Part shown: positions 1 to 8,949 of the stretch, piece by piece
Position numbering within the stretch: position 1 is the first letter of the stretch
Layout of the letters: each line of letters opens with the position of its first letter
DNA from: Fodinibacter sp038258215
GTDB taxonomy: Bacteria; Actinomycetota; Actinomycetes; Actinomycetales; Dermatophilaceae
Direction of reading: 5' to 3'
NCBI GenBank assembly: GCA_038258215.1
Contig: JBBSQC010000001.1
Location: 124,001 to 188,000 of the forward strand
Length of the DNA stretch: 64,000 nucleotides
Made by a program: the position numbers and the translations under genes
The notes under the pieces: model-generated
Database searches by the model: none
The model's input: the letters and a program-made list of their open reading frames with translations, nothing else
What the model was told of the DNA's origin: nothing

Positions 1-1154
1 GGCTGATGAGCCGGGAGGACGTCGACGCGATCGAACGCGCAATCTGTCCGGGTGAGGGGGCCTGCGGCGGGATGTACACGGCGAACACGATGGCCTCGGT
101 CGCCGAGGCGATCGGCATGTCACTGCCCGGGTCGGCCGCCCCACCGGCAACGGACCGGCGCCGTGACGGGTTCGCCCGCAAGTCCGGCGAGGCCGTCGTC
201 GGGCTGCTCCGCCGGGGAATCACCGCGCGCGACATCATGACCAAGGAGGCGTTCGAGAACGCCATCGCCGTCGTCATGGCCTTCGGTGGCTCGACCAACG
301 CCGTGCTGCACCTGCTGGCCATGGCCCACGAGGCCGATGTCGACCTCAGCCTGGATGACTTCGCGCGCGTCGGGGCGCGTGTGCCGCACCTGGCCGACGT
401 CAAGCCGTTCGGCTCCTATGTCATGACCGACGTCGACCGTGTCGGTGGGGTGCCGGTCGTCATGCGAGCCCTGCTGGATGCCGGTCTGCTGCACGGGGAC
501 TGCCTCACCGTCACCGGGCGCACCATGGCGGAGAACCTTGCCGACATCGCGCCGCCCGACGTCGACGGCAAGGTCGTGCGCGCCATGAAGGAGCCGATCC
601 ACGCCACCGGTGGCATCACGATCCTCAAGGGCACCCTCGCCCCCGAGGGGGCGGTGGTGAAGTCCGCGGGCTTCGACTCCGACGTCTTCGAGGGCACGGC
701 GCGCGTCTTCGACGGTGAGCGCGCCGCGATGGATGCGGTCGAGGACGGCTCGCTGAAGGCGGGGGACGTGGTCGTCATCCGCTACGAGGGACCCAAGGGC
801 GGGCCCGGGATGCGCGAGATGCTGGCCGTCACCGGGGGGATCAAGGGTGCGGGCCTCGGCAAGGACGTCCTGCTGCTCACCGACGGCCGCTTCTCCGGCG
901 GCACCACCGGCCTGTGCGTCGGGCACGTCGCGCCCGAGGCCGTCGACGACGGGCCGATCGCGTTCGTCCGGGACGGGGACGGCATCCGCCTCGACGTGGC
1001 CTCGGGCACCCTCGACCTGCTCGTCGACGTCGACGAGCTGGAGCGCCGCAGGGCCGAGGGAGTCGAGCACCCGGCGCCCAAGTACACCCGCGGGGTCCTG
1101 GCGAAGTACCGCCGCCTGGTCGGCAGCGCGAGCACCGGCGCCGTGTGTGACTGA
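1..1154 (+). CDS. ilvD: Dihydroxy-acid dehydratase, 5'-truncated by window edge
   Basis: Fe-S dehydratase of branched-chain amino acid synthesis, converting 2,3-dihydroxy-isovalerate or -methylvalerate to the 2-keto acids. The reading frame is open from the left edge, so the ATG at 6 is an internal Met, not the start. About 383 codons are present, against about 560-575 for the family, so roughly the N-terminal third is missing. Near the left end is the family motif CPGEGACGGMYTANTMA, containing a cluster-ligand Cys and a substrate-site region. The C-terminal half carries the GGPGMREML and LLTDGRFSGGTTG signatures. The EDD paralogue is less likely given the length and motif context. The end is 5 bp from the convergent DUF3037 gene, with no obvious hairpin between them. 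Confidence 0.93.
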   Translation, partial: LMSREDVDAIERAICPGEGACGGMYTANTMASVAEAIGMSLPGSAAPPATDRRRDGFARKSGEAVVGLLRRGITARDIMTKEAFENAIAVVMAFGGSTNAVLHLLAMAHEADVDLSLDDFARVGARVPHLADVKPFGSYVMTDVDRVGGVPVVMRALLDAGLLHGDCLTVTGRTMAENLADIAPPDVDGKVVRAMKEPIHATGGITILKGTLAPEGAVVKSAGFDSDVFEGTARVFDGERAAMDAVEDGSLKAGDVVVIRYEGPKGGPGMREMLAVTGGIKGAGLGKDVLLLTDGRFSGGTTGLCVGHVAPEAVDDGPIAFVRDGDGIRLDVASGTLDLLVDVDELERRRAEGVEHPAPKYTRGVLAKYRRLVGSASTGAVCD

Positions 1155-1159
1155 CGCCC

Positions 1160-1537
1160 TCAGCGCACGAGCCGGTCGAGCAACCGGTGCAGCTCGTCGA
1201 GCGGGTCCGCGCACGACCCGCCGTGCACCGCCCCTGGCTGGAGCACGGTGGACCGGGGTGCGCTGATCCAGCCGAAGCGCTTGCCGGCGGTGGGCAGCGA
1301 CTCCTGAACCTCGGTTGGAGGCTGGTGACACATGGTGGCCACGGCCTCCAGTGCACCACGGAGGGAGTCGACGTCGGCGCCGGGGGAGAGCGCGAGGATG
1401 CGCTGCTCGTCGAGGTGGAAGGCACACCCGAGGACGCCAGCGGACTGCGAGTGGAGGACCACACCGACGTTGACGCACTCGCCGCGGTCGACTCGTGGCA
1501 CGAAGCGCAGCACGACGAACTGGTAGGGATGGCTCAC
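1160..1537 (-). CDS. DUF3037 domain protein
   Basis: A 125-residue protein beginning VSHPYQFVVLRFVPR, which matches DUF3037: an N-terminal Y-x-x-x-R-F-x-P strand followed by GE..N.GV. The GTG start at 1537 is chosen because it overlaps the TGA of the upstream HipA-like gene (GTGA, 1534-1537), the usual sign of translational coupling. Extending the frame upstream would only run antisense-like sequence through the HipA-like gene. The biochemical function of DUF3037 is unknown. The coupling suggests it works with, or is a substrate or regulator of, the kinase-like partner (inference). It is cytoplasmic, with no signal peptide or membrane segment. Confidence 0.85.
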   Translation of the reverse strand: MSHPYQFVVLRFVPRVDRGECVNVGVVLHSQSAGVLGCAFHLDEQRILALSPGADVDSLRGALEAVATMCHQPPTEVQESLPTAGKRFGWISAPRSTVLQPGAVHGGSCADPLDELHRLLDRLVR

Positions 1538-2298
1538 GGGGCACCGCCGATCCACGCCGCGGGTCGGGCCAGCCGGCCGACGAGGTGGTCGAGGTAGGCG
1601 GCTCGCAACACGTCCCCGTCCGGCATGCTGGCCGTGGGCTCGAGCCAGTCCGCTGGCACCAGGCCCACCACGTCCGAGAGCACCTCGTGCGTCACCTGCG
1701 GTGCCAGCCGGGCGTGGGTTTCCCGGAGCGGCTCGGCCACCGCTGCGAGCACGTGCCCGCTCGCGTCGAACGGCTGCTCGGCGAACCGACGTGCGTCCGG
1801 CGGCCGGTTGGGCCAGGAGTGGTGGAACCACAGCGCCGCACCGTGGTCGATGGCCCAGGTGCGGCGGTGCCACACGAGGAGGTTCGGGTTGGCCCAGGTG
1901 CGGTCCACGTTGGCCGTGAAGGCGTCCAGCCACACGATCGCGCCGGCCTCGGCGGGGGCAGGTGGACGGGACCCGTCATAGCCGAAGGCCCCCGGGAGGA
2001 AGTCGACGCCGAGGTTGTGTCCCGGGCTGGCGGTCAGCAGGTCCTGCACCTCCTCGTCGGCCTCGTAACGGGCGATGGCGGCGGGCATGTCGACCACTGC
2101 GAGCCGGGGGGTGGCAATGCCCAGGCGCCGGGCGAGCTCGCCGACGATCACCTCGGCCACGAGCACCTTCAGGCCCTGGCCCGCGCCCGAGAACTTCACG
2201 ACGTAGGTGCCCAGGTCGTCGGCCTCGACGAGCCCCGGCAGCGACCCACCTTCTCGGAGCGGAGTCAGGTAGCGCTGGGCGGTGACGATCTCGAGCAC
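1534..2298 (-). CDS. HipA-like kinase-fold protein
   Basis: A 254-residue protein resembling the short HipA-like kinase family (HipA_2). Visible features are a nucleotide-loop region with VVKFSGAG, a Lys-containing segment near residue 40, a catalytic-loop-like NVDRTWANPNLLV around residues 150-162, and an AIDHG segment standing in for the metal-binding DFG. It lacks the N-terminal HipA_N domain and there is no HipB-type antitoxin beside it, so a classical HipBA toxin is unlikely. The GTG start at 2298 lies 6 nt after a TAGCCT hexamer (minus strand 2310-2305), consistent with a leaderless mRNA. It forms a two-gene unit with DUF3037 and is divergent from the PknB-type kinase, whose start is only 38 bp away. 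The target is unknown. Confidence 0.8.
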   Translation of the reverse strand: MLEIVTAQRYLTPLREGGSLPGLVEADDLGTYVVKFSGAGQGLKVLVAEVIVGELARRLGIATPRLAVVDMPAAIARYEADEEVQDLLTASPGHNLGVDFLPGAFGYDGSRPPAPAEAGAIVWLDAFTANVDRTWANPNLLVWHRRTWAIDHGAALWFHHSWPNRPPDARRFAEQPFDASGHVLAAVAEPLRETHARLAPQVTHEVLSDVVGLVPADWLEPTASMPDGDVLRAAYLDHLVGRLARPAAWIGGAP

Positions 2299-2304
2299 AG
2301 GGTC

Positions 2305-2328
2305 AGGCTACGCGAGGGCCACTAGGGT
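2305..2328. promoter_or_regulatory. Divergent -10 boxes for HipA-like and Ser/Thr kinase genes
   Basis: On the minus strand TAGCCT (2310-2305) ends 6 nt before the GTG at 2298. On the plus strand TAGGGT (2323-2328) ends 7 nt before the GTG at 2336. Both fit sigma70-type -10 boxes placing transcription starts at or next to the start codon. No clear -35 boxes are seen, which is common in high-GC actinobacteria. Confidence 0.55.
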
Positions 2329-2335
2329 GGCGGGC

Positions 2336-3592
2336 GTGAGCAGTGAGCAGCGCCGACTGGCCGACCGCTACGTCCTGGGCACCCGCATCGGGGCCGGGGG
2401 CATGGGAGAGGTCTGGCGAGCGACCGACTCGGTGCTGGACCGCCAGGTGGCCGTCAAGACCATCGACCTCTCGAGGGTGTCCGACGAGTCCGCCGCGGCC
2501 CGCTTCGAGCGTGAGGCCCGCGTGACTGCCGGCATGAGTCATCCGGGTGTCGTGACCGTGCACGACAGCGGGGTGGAGGGTGACACGGCATACCTCGTCA
2601 TGGAGCTGCTTCCGGGGCCGACGCTCTCCGAGCGCATGTCGGAGGGGCCGCTGCCGGTCGAGGAGGTGGTCGAGGTGGGACGACAGGTCTCCTCGGCGTT
2701 GGCCGCCGCCCACGCACGCGGGCTGGTGCACCGCGACATCAAGCCGGCGAACGTCGCGTATGCCGCGGACGGCCGGGTGCGGGTGCTGGACTTCGGCATC
2801 ACCCAGCTGGCCGACTCCACCGATGTCCCGTCGCTCACGGCGACCCACACGGTGATGGGCACCGCCGAGTACCTCGCGCCCGAGCAGGCCATGGGCGGAC
2901 GAGTGGACGGAAGAGCGGACCTCTACGCCCTGGGCTGCGTCCTCTACGCCCTGCTGGTCGGTGGCCCACCCTTCCGGGGTCCGACCGCTGTGGCCACGAT
3001 GATGATGCACGCCAACGACGCCGTCCCCGACGTGCAGGAGGCCCGTCCGGACACGCCGAACTGGCTCGCCGACCTGGTGTCCTCCCTCTTGGCCAAGGAC
3101 CCCGAGCACCGCCCGTCCGGGGCTGCTGCGGTGGCCGCTGCGCTGACCGCGCGCACGGCGCCGGCGGCCGGAGCCACGGCCGTGCTCCCCACCACCGGCA
3201 CCACCCAGCCGCTGGAGAGTGCCGCGACGCGGGTCGCGACGCCGCCCCCGCCACCTCCGCCGCTGCCGGAGCCGGCCGGTCGCGGCTCGTCCTGGATCGT
3301 CGGTGTCGTGGTCGTCGTGCTCCTCGTCGCTCTCCTCGGCTGGTGGTTGTCGACCCTCGACCTCTCGGGCAGCGCGGACGACACGCCGTCACCGACTTCC
3401 TCGACGTCGACGGCCGGCACCCCCACGCCGTCGGACACCCCCAGCGAGAGCACGCCCTCCACCGAACCGACCACGGAGTCGCCGACCCCGACCCCGACAC
3501 CCTCCGACAGCGAGTCGCCGAGCCCCCCGAAGACCTCGAGCCCGTCGATCCCGCCGTCCGCGGCCCCCAGCGTGAGCCCGACGGGGGAGTAG
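2336..3592 (+). CDS. PknB-type Ser/Thr protein kinase, membrane anchored
   Basis: A 418-residue eukaryotic-type kinase. The kinase domain covers about residues 8-275: glycine loop GAGGMGEVW, catalytic Lys in VAVKTIDL (about 41), HRD loop VHRDIKPANV (about 131), DFG in LDFGIT, and APEQA. A Pro-rich linker follows, then one membrane segment near residues 318-338 (IVGVVVVVLLVALLGWWLS), then a Ser/Thr/Pro tail of about 75 residues predicted outside. There are no PASTA repeats, so it is not the cell-wall-sensing PknB type. The GTG at 2336 is preferred to GTG 2282 because it sits 7 nt after a TAGGGT box and the extra upstream residues would overlap the divergent gene. A strong hairpin follows at 3603-3640. 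Confidence 0.92.
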   Translation: MSSEQRRLADRYVLGTRIGAGGMGEVWRATDSVLDRQVAVKTIDLSRVSDESAAARFEREARVTAGMSHPGVVTVHDSGVEGDTAYLVMELLPGPTLSERMSEGPLPVEEVVEVGRQVSSALAAAHARGLVHRDIKPANVAYAADGRVRVLDFGITQLADSTDVPSLTATHTVMGTAEYLAPEQAMGGRVDGRADLYALGCVLYALLVGGPPFRGPTAVATMMMHANDAVPDVQEARPDTPNWLADLVSSLLAKDPEHRPSGAAAVAAALTARTAPAAGATAVLPTTGTTQPLESAATRVATPPPPPPPLPEPAGRGSSWIVGVVVVVLLVALLGWWLSTLDLSGSADDTPSPTSSTSTAGTPTPSDTPSESTPSTEPTTESPTPTPTPSDSESPSPPKTSSPSIPPSAAPSVSPTGE

Positions 3593-3602
3593 CAGGGGAA
3601 GG

Positions 3603-3640
3603 AGAAAGGGCCCCGAACCGGCTGGTTCGAGGCCCTTTCT
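3603..3640. terminator. Bidirectional hairpin terminator
   Basis: Inverted repeat with arms AGAAAGGGCC-C-CGAACC and GGTTCG-A-GGCCCTTTCT around a GGCT loop: 16 paired bases and one C/A mismatch. It lies just after the kinase stop and at the 3' side of the minus-strand tRNA-Leu, so it can serve both. Confidence 0.8.
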
Positions 3641-3644
3641 GCGG

Positions 3645-3730
3645 TGTCCGAGGGGGGACTTGAACCCCCATGCCCGATAAAGGGCACTAGCACCTCAAGC
3701 TAGCGCGTCTGCCAATTCCGCCACCCGGAC
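3645..3730 (-). tRNA. tRNA-Leu (anticodon GAG)
   Basis: An 86-nt cloverleaf on the minus strand. The acceptor is GTCCGGG paired with CTCGGAC (one G-T). The D-arm region is TGGCGGAATTGGCAGACGC. The anticodon stem CTAGC/GCTAG encloses the loop TTGAGGT, with anticodon GAG reading CUC. There is a long variable arm (class II, typical of Leu), then GGGGGTTCAAGTCCCCC as the T arm. The discriminator base is A and CCA is not encoded. Confidence 0.93.
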
Positions 3731-3843
3731 GAGTGCTGCCGACCGCCCCGGGGAGGGGCGTCCTGCGACCCGGAACGATACACGGTTCGGCGCCCGGATC
3801 CGAAATCGCAGGGCGGACCGCCGTCGGCCTAGAGTGGCTGACC

Positions 3844-5163
3844 ATGAGCGAGGTCAGCGCGGAGGACGAGGTCGTACGGATCTGCCAGGAGCTGATCCGG
3901 ATCGACACCACCAACTACGGCGACGGGAGCGGGCCGGGGGAGGCCGCGGCCGCGGCATACGTCGCGGACCGGCTGCGCGAGGTGGGGCTGGAGCCGCAGC
4001 TCTTCGAGAGCGACCCGGGCAGGGTGAGCGTCGCCGTGCGGATCCCGGGCGTCGACCGCGACCGGGGTGCCCTGTGCATCCACGGCCACCTCGACGTCGT
4101 GCCCGCCACCGCCGAGGACTGGCAGGTCGACCCGTTCGGTGGGATCGAGCGGGACGGGTGCATCTGGGGCCGGGGGGCGGTGGACATGAAGGACATGGAC
4201 GCGATGATGCTGGCCTGCGTGCGCGACCTCGCCCGCAGCGGGGCCGTGCCACCCCGCGACCTCGTCGTGGTGTTCTTCGCCGACGAGGAGGCCGGCGGCA
4301 CGAAGGGCTCGCACTTCCTCGTGACCGAGCACCCGGAGGTCTTCGACGGCGTCACGCAGGCGATCAGCGAGGTGGGTGGCTACAGCGTCACGGTCACCGA
4401 CCGGGAGGGACACGAGCGACGCACCTACCTGCTCCAGACGGCCGAGAAGGGGATCGCCTGGTTGCGGATGACCGCGCACGGGCGCGCCGGTCACGGGTCG
4501 GTGCCCAACGACGAGAACGCGATCGTCCGTCTCGCCGAGGCCATCTCGAGGATCGCCGCCCACAAGTGGCCCCGCGAGTACATCCCCTCGGTGCGCACCC
4601 TGCTCGACGGGCTCAGCGAGCTCACCGGCACCGGCTGGTCCGACGAGGACCTCGACGACCTGCTCGAGCACCTCGGCGGTGCACAGGGTTTCGTTCGCGG
4701 CACCCTGCAGGACACGAGCAACGTCACCATGATCGACGGTGGCTACAAGCACAACGTCATCCCACAGCACGCCTCGGCCAACGTCGACTGCCGGTTCCTC
4801 CCCGGGCACGAGGACGACCTGCTCGCGACGATCCGCGAGCTCGCCGGCGAGCACGTCGACGTCGAGATGCTGCACCGTGACATCGCGCTGGACAGCCCCT
4901 TCGAGGGCGACCTGGTGGAGGCCATGGTCGCGGCCCTGCGCGCCGAGGACGAGGACGCCGAGGTGTTGCCCTACTGCCTCTCCGGCGGCACCGACAACAA
5001 GGCGCTGTCGCTGCTCGGCATCACCGGCTACGGCTTCGCCCCGCTGCAGCTGCCCGCCGACCTCGACTTCGCCCCGATGTTCCACGGCATCGACGAGCGC
5101 GTGCCGACGTCGTCGCTGCGCTTCGGCACGCGCGTGCTGCGGCGCCTCATCGACACCTGCTGA
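3844..5163 (+). CDS. M20/M25/M40 family metallohydrolase
   Basis: A 439-residue zinc-dependent amidohydrolase of the ArgE/DapE/CPG2/ACY1 family. Metal-site motifs are IHGHLDVVP (His, Asp), GRGAVDMKDMDAM (bridging Asp), EEAGGTKG (general base and ligand Glu) and a C-terminal FHGIDERVP (His). The dimerisation domain lies between about residues 200 and 320. The substrate cannot be read from sequence; actinobacterial orthologues are annotated only as dipeptidase or hydrolase. The ATG at 3844 is 8 nt after TAGAGT (3830-3835), so it is probably leaderless, and the upstream frame would run into the tRNA. A strong hairpin at 5236-5269 ends the transcript. Confidence 0.9.
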   Translation: MSEVSAEDEVVRICQELIRIDTTNYGDGSGPGEAAAAAYVADRLREVGLEPQLFESDPGRVSVAVRIPGVDRDRGALCIHGHLDVVPATAEDWQVDPFGGIERDGCIWGRGAVDMKDMDAMMLACVRDLARSGAVPPRDLVVVFFADEEAGGTKGSHFLVTEHPEVFDGVTQAISEVGGYSVTVTDREGHERRTYLLQTAEKGIAWLRMTAHGRAGHGSVPNDENAIVRLAEAISRIAAHKWPREYIPSVRTLLDGLSELTGTGWSDEDLDDLLEHLGGAQGFVRGTLQDTSNVTMIDGGYKHNVIPQHASANVDCRFLPGHEDDLLATIRELAGEHVDVEMLHRDIALDSPFEGDLVEAMVAALRAEDEDAEVLPYCLSGGTDNKALSLLGITGYGFAPLQLPADLDFAPMFHGIDERVPTSSLRFGTRVLRRLIDTC

Positions 5164-5235
5164 CGTCGGTCCCCCGAGCCGCCGCGCCCGCCACACCCCC
5201 CACGCCCGAACCGGGGTCAACGCAACCGACGGCGA

Positions 5236-5269
5236 AAGGGCTCACCTCCCGTAGGGGAGGTGAGCCCTT
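5236..5269. terminator. Bidirectional terminator between convergent genes
   Basis: Perfect 15-bp stem AAGGGCTCACCTCCC / GGGAGGTGAGCCCTT with a 4-nt GTAG loop, between the M20 hydrolase and the minus-strand PKD protein. The A/T ends of the arms provide a short U run on either strand. Confidence 0.9.
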
Positions 5270-5283
5270 GTCGCTCGGTCGCG

Positions 5284-8200
5284 TCAGGCCGTCGGCAGGA
5301 CGATCGTCAGCGAGACGGCACGGCCGTTCGCGGCGTTGGACGTGGCCGTCGCCGTTCCGGTCGAGCCCGTCGGGACCCCGGCGCCGGAGTCGACGAGCAG
5401 GGTGCTCACCCGGCCGCCGCCCTTGCCGATGAGGGAGTCCCTGGTCGTGACACCCGCCGGAGCGGTCCACGCGGTCGTCGACGACGTGCGGTCCGCGTAG
5501 TACCGGACCACCCAGCTGCCGCTCGAGGCGACCTCGGCCGCGGGAGCAACCTGCGTCCCGGCGGTGTCCGGGGCCAGCTTGATGTCACTCGCCGGGAGTG
5601 CACCGGAGTAGACCGCGACGTGCAGGTCGGTCTTGGCCGACGCGCCCAGGTTGACCGTCACCTTGGTGCCGGCGTCCGCGGAGGTCGCGGTCCGCTGGAA
5701 CACGGTGGTGAGCAGCGCCTGGGACCTCTGGGTGCCGAGGACGCTCCATCCGGCCGGGGTGGCCTGGGTGGTGTTCTTGTTGGTCGAGACGAACAGGAGC
5801 ATGGTGTCGCCCGGCTGCACCGAGGAGGGCAGGGTGAGGTTGGGCTTGGCCTGGTTCTGGCTCACTCCCACCTCGCCCCGGAACTGGATCGCCCCGGCGA
5901 CCGGTGCGCTCGGCGTGACGTCGGCCGTGGCCGTGGCCGTGCCCGCAGCGTCATCGGTGACGGTCACGGTCGCCGTGTAAGGACCAGCCTCGGCGTACGG
6001 GTGGGTCGCCGTCGCCCCCGTGCCCGTCTCGCCGTCGCCGAAGTCCCAGTCGTAGGAGACGATGCTCCCGTCCGGGGAGGAACCGGTCGCGGTGAAGGTG
6101 CACGTGAGGTCCGCACAGGTGCCGCTCGCCGTGGCGGTCACCGCACGAGGCTGTGGGTTGACCGACTTGGTGCTCGCCGCCGACGCCTTCGCGTCGGTGA
6201 CCGTCAGGACGACGGTGTGCGGGCCGGCCTCGTCGTACGTGTGGCTGGTCGTGGACCCGGTGCCGGTCTTGTCGTCACCGAAGTCCCAGGCGTAGCCCGT
6301 GATCCCGCCGTTGGGCGAGGAGGAGTCCCTGCCGTCGAAGGAGCACGTCAGGCCGGTGCAGTTGGCCGTGAAGGACGACGTCGGCGGTGTGGTCACTGCC
6401 GCGAGCGGACCGAGGAACAGGGTCCGGTTGCTCCAGTTGACGCCGTCGATCGCCGGGCCGCTCACGCTCGTGGCGGAGCCGGTGAGGCCGCCCGTGGCCG
6501 ACGCGAAGCCGACCTTGTGCAGCACGCCGTCGGCGCGGGAGACGTAGTACAGGTTGCCGCCCGTGAGGAAGGCACCCGACAGCACCGGAAGGCTGACCCC
6601 GCTCACCTGGGTGGCGTTGGGGAACAGGATGCCGGAGTCGGCCGAGAACGTGCGGTAGTACAGGCCGCTGCTGTTGAACAGCGTGTAGTACAGCCGCGAG
6701 GTGGACGGGTCGTAGAACATCGAGGACAGGTTCGGCATCTGGCTGTAGAAGCTGTTCGTCGAGCCGTCGTACAGTCCGCCGGAGCCGTTGGAGATGTTGG
6801 CCCATGCGGGGTCGTGGTAGGGGTCGATGTCCACCTCGGGACCGAAGGTGTTCCCGTTGAAGGTGTGCGATGCGAACGTGCCGTCGGCGCCTGCGGTGTA
6901 GAGCTTGCCGCCGATCATCGTGGCGGCCCGCGTCGTGACGGTGGACACCGGCACTGCGGCTGCCGATGCGCCACCCGCCGAGGTCCCGTTGAAGCTGCGG
7001 GTGCTCCAGGACTCGGTGGGCGCGGTGGTACCGCCGCCGACCTTGACCAGCTCGATGCCGTTGACGAGAGGGTTCTCCACGGAGTGGCTGAACGAGATGG
7101 TGACGGTCCCGTTGCTCGTGACCTCGACGTCGCGCATGGTGCCGGTCTGGTCTCCGGCGCTCGCCACGATGTCGAAGTCCGACAGGAAGCTGTCGCCGTT
7201 GACGGTCACGTTGAACTTGCGGCTACCGCTCGCCGAGGTGCAGGTGCAGCGGTTGGCGAAGTACAGGCGGACGTCGACCTGGGTGCCGGCGGTGACCGGG
7301 AAGCTCCAGGTCAGGTTGTCCGAGCTCTGTCCGTGGCCCGGGTCCCACCGCTCGGTGTCGAAGATGGCGCGTGGGGTCGAGGTGGGGACCGTCGAGTCGA
7401 CGTGGGGCACCGGGTCGTAGCTGGCGGCGTTGCTGCCGCTGTTGCGCAGGGTGCTCGACGACCCGGAGTCATCGCTCCAGTCCGGCCCTGCGTCGAGGGA
7501 CTGGACGGCGTTGCCGCCCGCGTCGACGCGGTACAGCACGTTGGAGGAGCCCGAGCCCGCCGTGCCGAGGTAGACGTTGCCCGGGAGGGCAGGTGTCGAG
7601 TCGGCAGCGACCGGAGCGCCGCCGGCCAGCGGGAAGAACGCCATCTTCATCCGCTTGTAGCGGTAGTTGCCGATGAAGTCGGTGTCCGAACCGACCCAGA
7701 GGCCGGACGGGGTCGCGAAGATCGAGTAGGCGCCGGCACCGCGGGGGTTACGGCCCGGGTTCCAGTCCAGCGGGATACCGGTCGTGGGGTCGATGGCCGC
7801 GAGGCCGGGTCGCGGCACGGCACCGCTGCCGGCGCAGTCGGCGCAGTTGGGGTCGTTCATCCAGCGCTGGTGACCGCCGACGTAGATTGCGGCGCCGGTG
7901 ATGGCGACCGAGAACAGGCTGTCCCCTCCGGCGTACGACACCCAGGTGGGCTGGATGTTGTCCCCCGTGGCGCTGAACTCGAACCGTGCGGCCGAGTCGC
8001 ACAGCGTGCCGCTGCCGCCACCGGTGGAGGCGACGACGAAGTACTTGCCGTCCGGGGAGACGTCGACCGCACGCACGGTGGCGTCGAACGCGTTGCCGTA
8101 GCAGGCGGCCTGGAAACCCTGTGTGTGCCAGTTGGCCTGGACGACCGCCTGGGCGCCCGTGAGGTCGAAGACGGCCGCCTGGTCACGAGAGAGCCCGTCG

Positions 8201-8949
8201 ACGGTCTTGAAGTTGCCGATCGCCACCATGTGGGTGCCGTCCGGGGTGATGGCGAGGTCGGTGACCCCGATGTTGCCCTTGCTGCCGTTGCTGCCCGGCC
8301 TCCAGTTGTGGTGCTCCTCGACGGTGCTGCTGACGAAGCTGTCGAGCTCACCGGTGGTCGCGTTGACGGTGCCGATGCCACCGTGGGCCGACCCGTCGAG
8401 GGTGGTGAACGAGCCGCCGACGAAGAGCCGGTCGCCGGCGCGCTTGATGACGTTGACGCCACCGTCGGTGACGGCCGGCTTGAAGGCCTTGATCCGGGCA
8501 CCGCTGCTCACGTCGAGGGTGACCAGGGCCTTGGACTTGGCACCGGACACGACGTTGAACTCGCCACCCACGATGACCGTGCCGGCCGTCGGTCCGGGGA
8601 CGAGGGAGTTGACGTCACCGTCGAGCTTGGGCGCGAACGCGGTGATCAGGTTGCCGGTCGAGAGGTCGAAGGCGAACAGGTTCTTGCGGGCGATGTGGCC
8701 GGTGTTGTCGGTGACACCGGTGAAGTGCCCACCGACGACCATCGTGTTGCCGACCTGGGCGAACGCCAGCACGGTGCCATCGTCGACGTTGGGGGTCTGC
8801 GCGGAGGGCACCGCGGAGACCACGGAGTTGTGCGTCGTCGGATCGGCGTTGGTCCCGCCGGTCGACGCGAACCCCACGCTGGGGGTGAGGCCAATCGTTG
8901 CGAGGGCGAGAGCCAGCACGCTGCCAAGCATGGAGAAGGGGCGTTTCAT
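5284..8949 (-). CDS. Large secreted protein with beta-propeller-like, malectin and PKD domains
   Basis: A 1221-residue exported protein. It starts at MKRPFSMLGS with a signal peptide cleaved around VGFAS; the longer frame upstream would bury the signal, so ATG 8949 is chosen. Residues about 45-460 hold repeated blocks of the type VVGGxFT / LFVGGSFTT / VAIGNFKTV, suggesting a beta-propeller-like repeat region. About 505-640 is a malectin-like (CBM57) domain ending VNGIELVKVG. Two PKD domains with W-DFGD-x-x-TG motifs lie at about 853-930 and 935-1005, each with a Cys pair (NCTGLTC, TCADLTC). A final beta-rich domain of about 200 residues follows. No LPxTG or membrane anchor is seen. The role is probably carbohydrate binding or surface adhesion (inference). 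Neighbours give no clue; the region looks inserted into the conserved gene order. Confidence 0.85.
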   Translation of the reverse strand: MKRPFSMLGSVLALALATIGLTPSVGFASTGGTNADPTTHNSVVSAVPSAQTPNVDDGTVLAFAQVGNTMVVGGHFTGVTDNTGHIARKNLFAFDLSTGNLITAFAPKLDGDVNSLVPGPTAGTVIVGGEFNVVSGAKSKALVTLDVSSGARIKAFKPAVTDGGVNVIKRAGDRLFVGGSFTTLDGSAHGGIGTVNATTGELDSFVSSTVEEHHNWRPGSNGSKGNIGVTDLAITPDGTHMVAIGNFKTVDGLSRDQAAVFDLTGAQAVVQANWHTQGFQAACYGNAFDATVRAVDVSPDGKYFVVASTGGGSGTLCDSAARFEFSATGDNIQPTWVSYAGGDSLFSVAITGAAIYVGGHQRWMNDPNCADCAGSGAVPRPGLAAIDPTTGIPLDWNPGRNPRGAGAYSIFATPSGLWVGSDTDFIGNYRYKRMKMAFFPLAGGAPVAADSTPALPGNVYLGTAGSGSSNVLYRVDAGGNAVQSLDAGPDWSDDSGSSSTLRNSGSNAASYDPVPHVDSTVPTSTPRAIFDTERWDPGHGQSSDNLTWSFPVTAGTQVDVRLYFANRCTCTSASGSRKFNVTVNGDSFLSDFDIVASAGDQTGTMRDVEVTSNGTVTISFSHSVENPLVNGIELVKVGGGTTAPTESWSTRSFNGTSAGGASAAAVPVSTVTTRAATMIGGKLYTAGADGTFASHTFNGNTFGPEVDIDPYHDPAWANISNGSGGLYDGSTNSFYSQMPNLSSMFYDPSTSRLYYTLFNSSGLYYRTFSADSGILFPNATQVSGVSLPVLSGAFLTGGNLYYVSRADGVLHKVGFASATGGLTGSATSVSGPAIDGVNWSNRTLFLGPLAAVTTPPTSSFTANCTGLTCSFDGRDSSSPNGGITGYAWDFGDDKTGTGSTTSHTYDEAGPHTVVLTVTDAKASAASTKSVNPQPRAVTATASGTCADLTCTFTATGSSPDGSIVSYDWDFGDGETGTGATATHPYAEAGPYTATVTVTDDAAGTATATADVTPSAPVAGAIQFRGEVGVSQNQAKPNLTLPSSVQPGDTMLLFVSTNKNTTQATPAGWSVLGTQRSQALLTTVFQRTATSADAGTKVTVNLGASAKTDLHVAVYSGALPASDIKLAPDTAGTQVAPAAEVASSGSWVVRYYADRTSSTTAWTAPAGVTTRDSLIGKGGGRVSTLLVDSGAGVPTGSTGTATATSNAANGRAVSLTIVLPTA

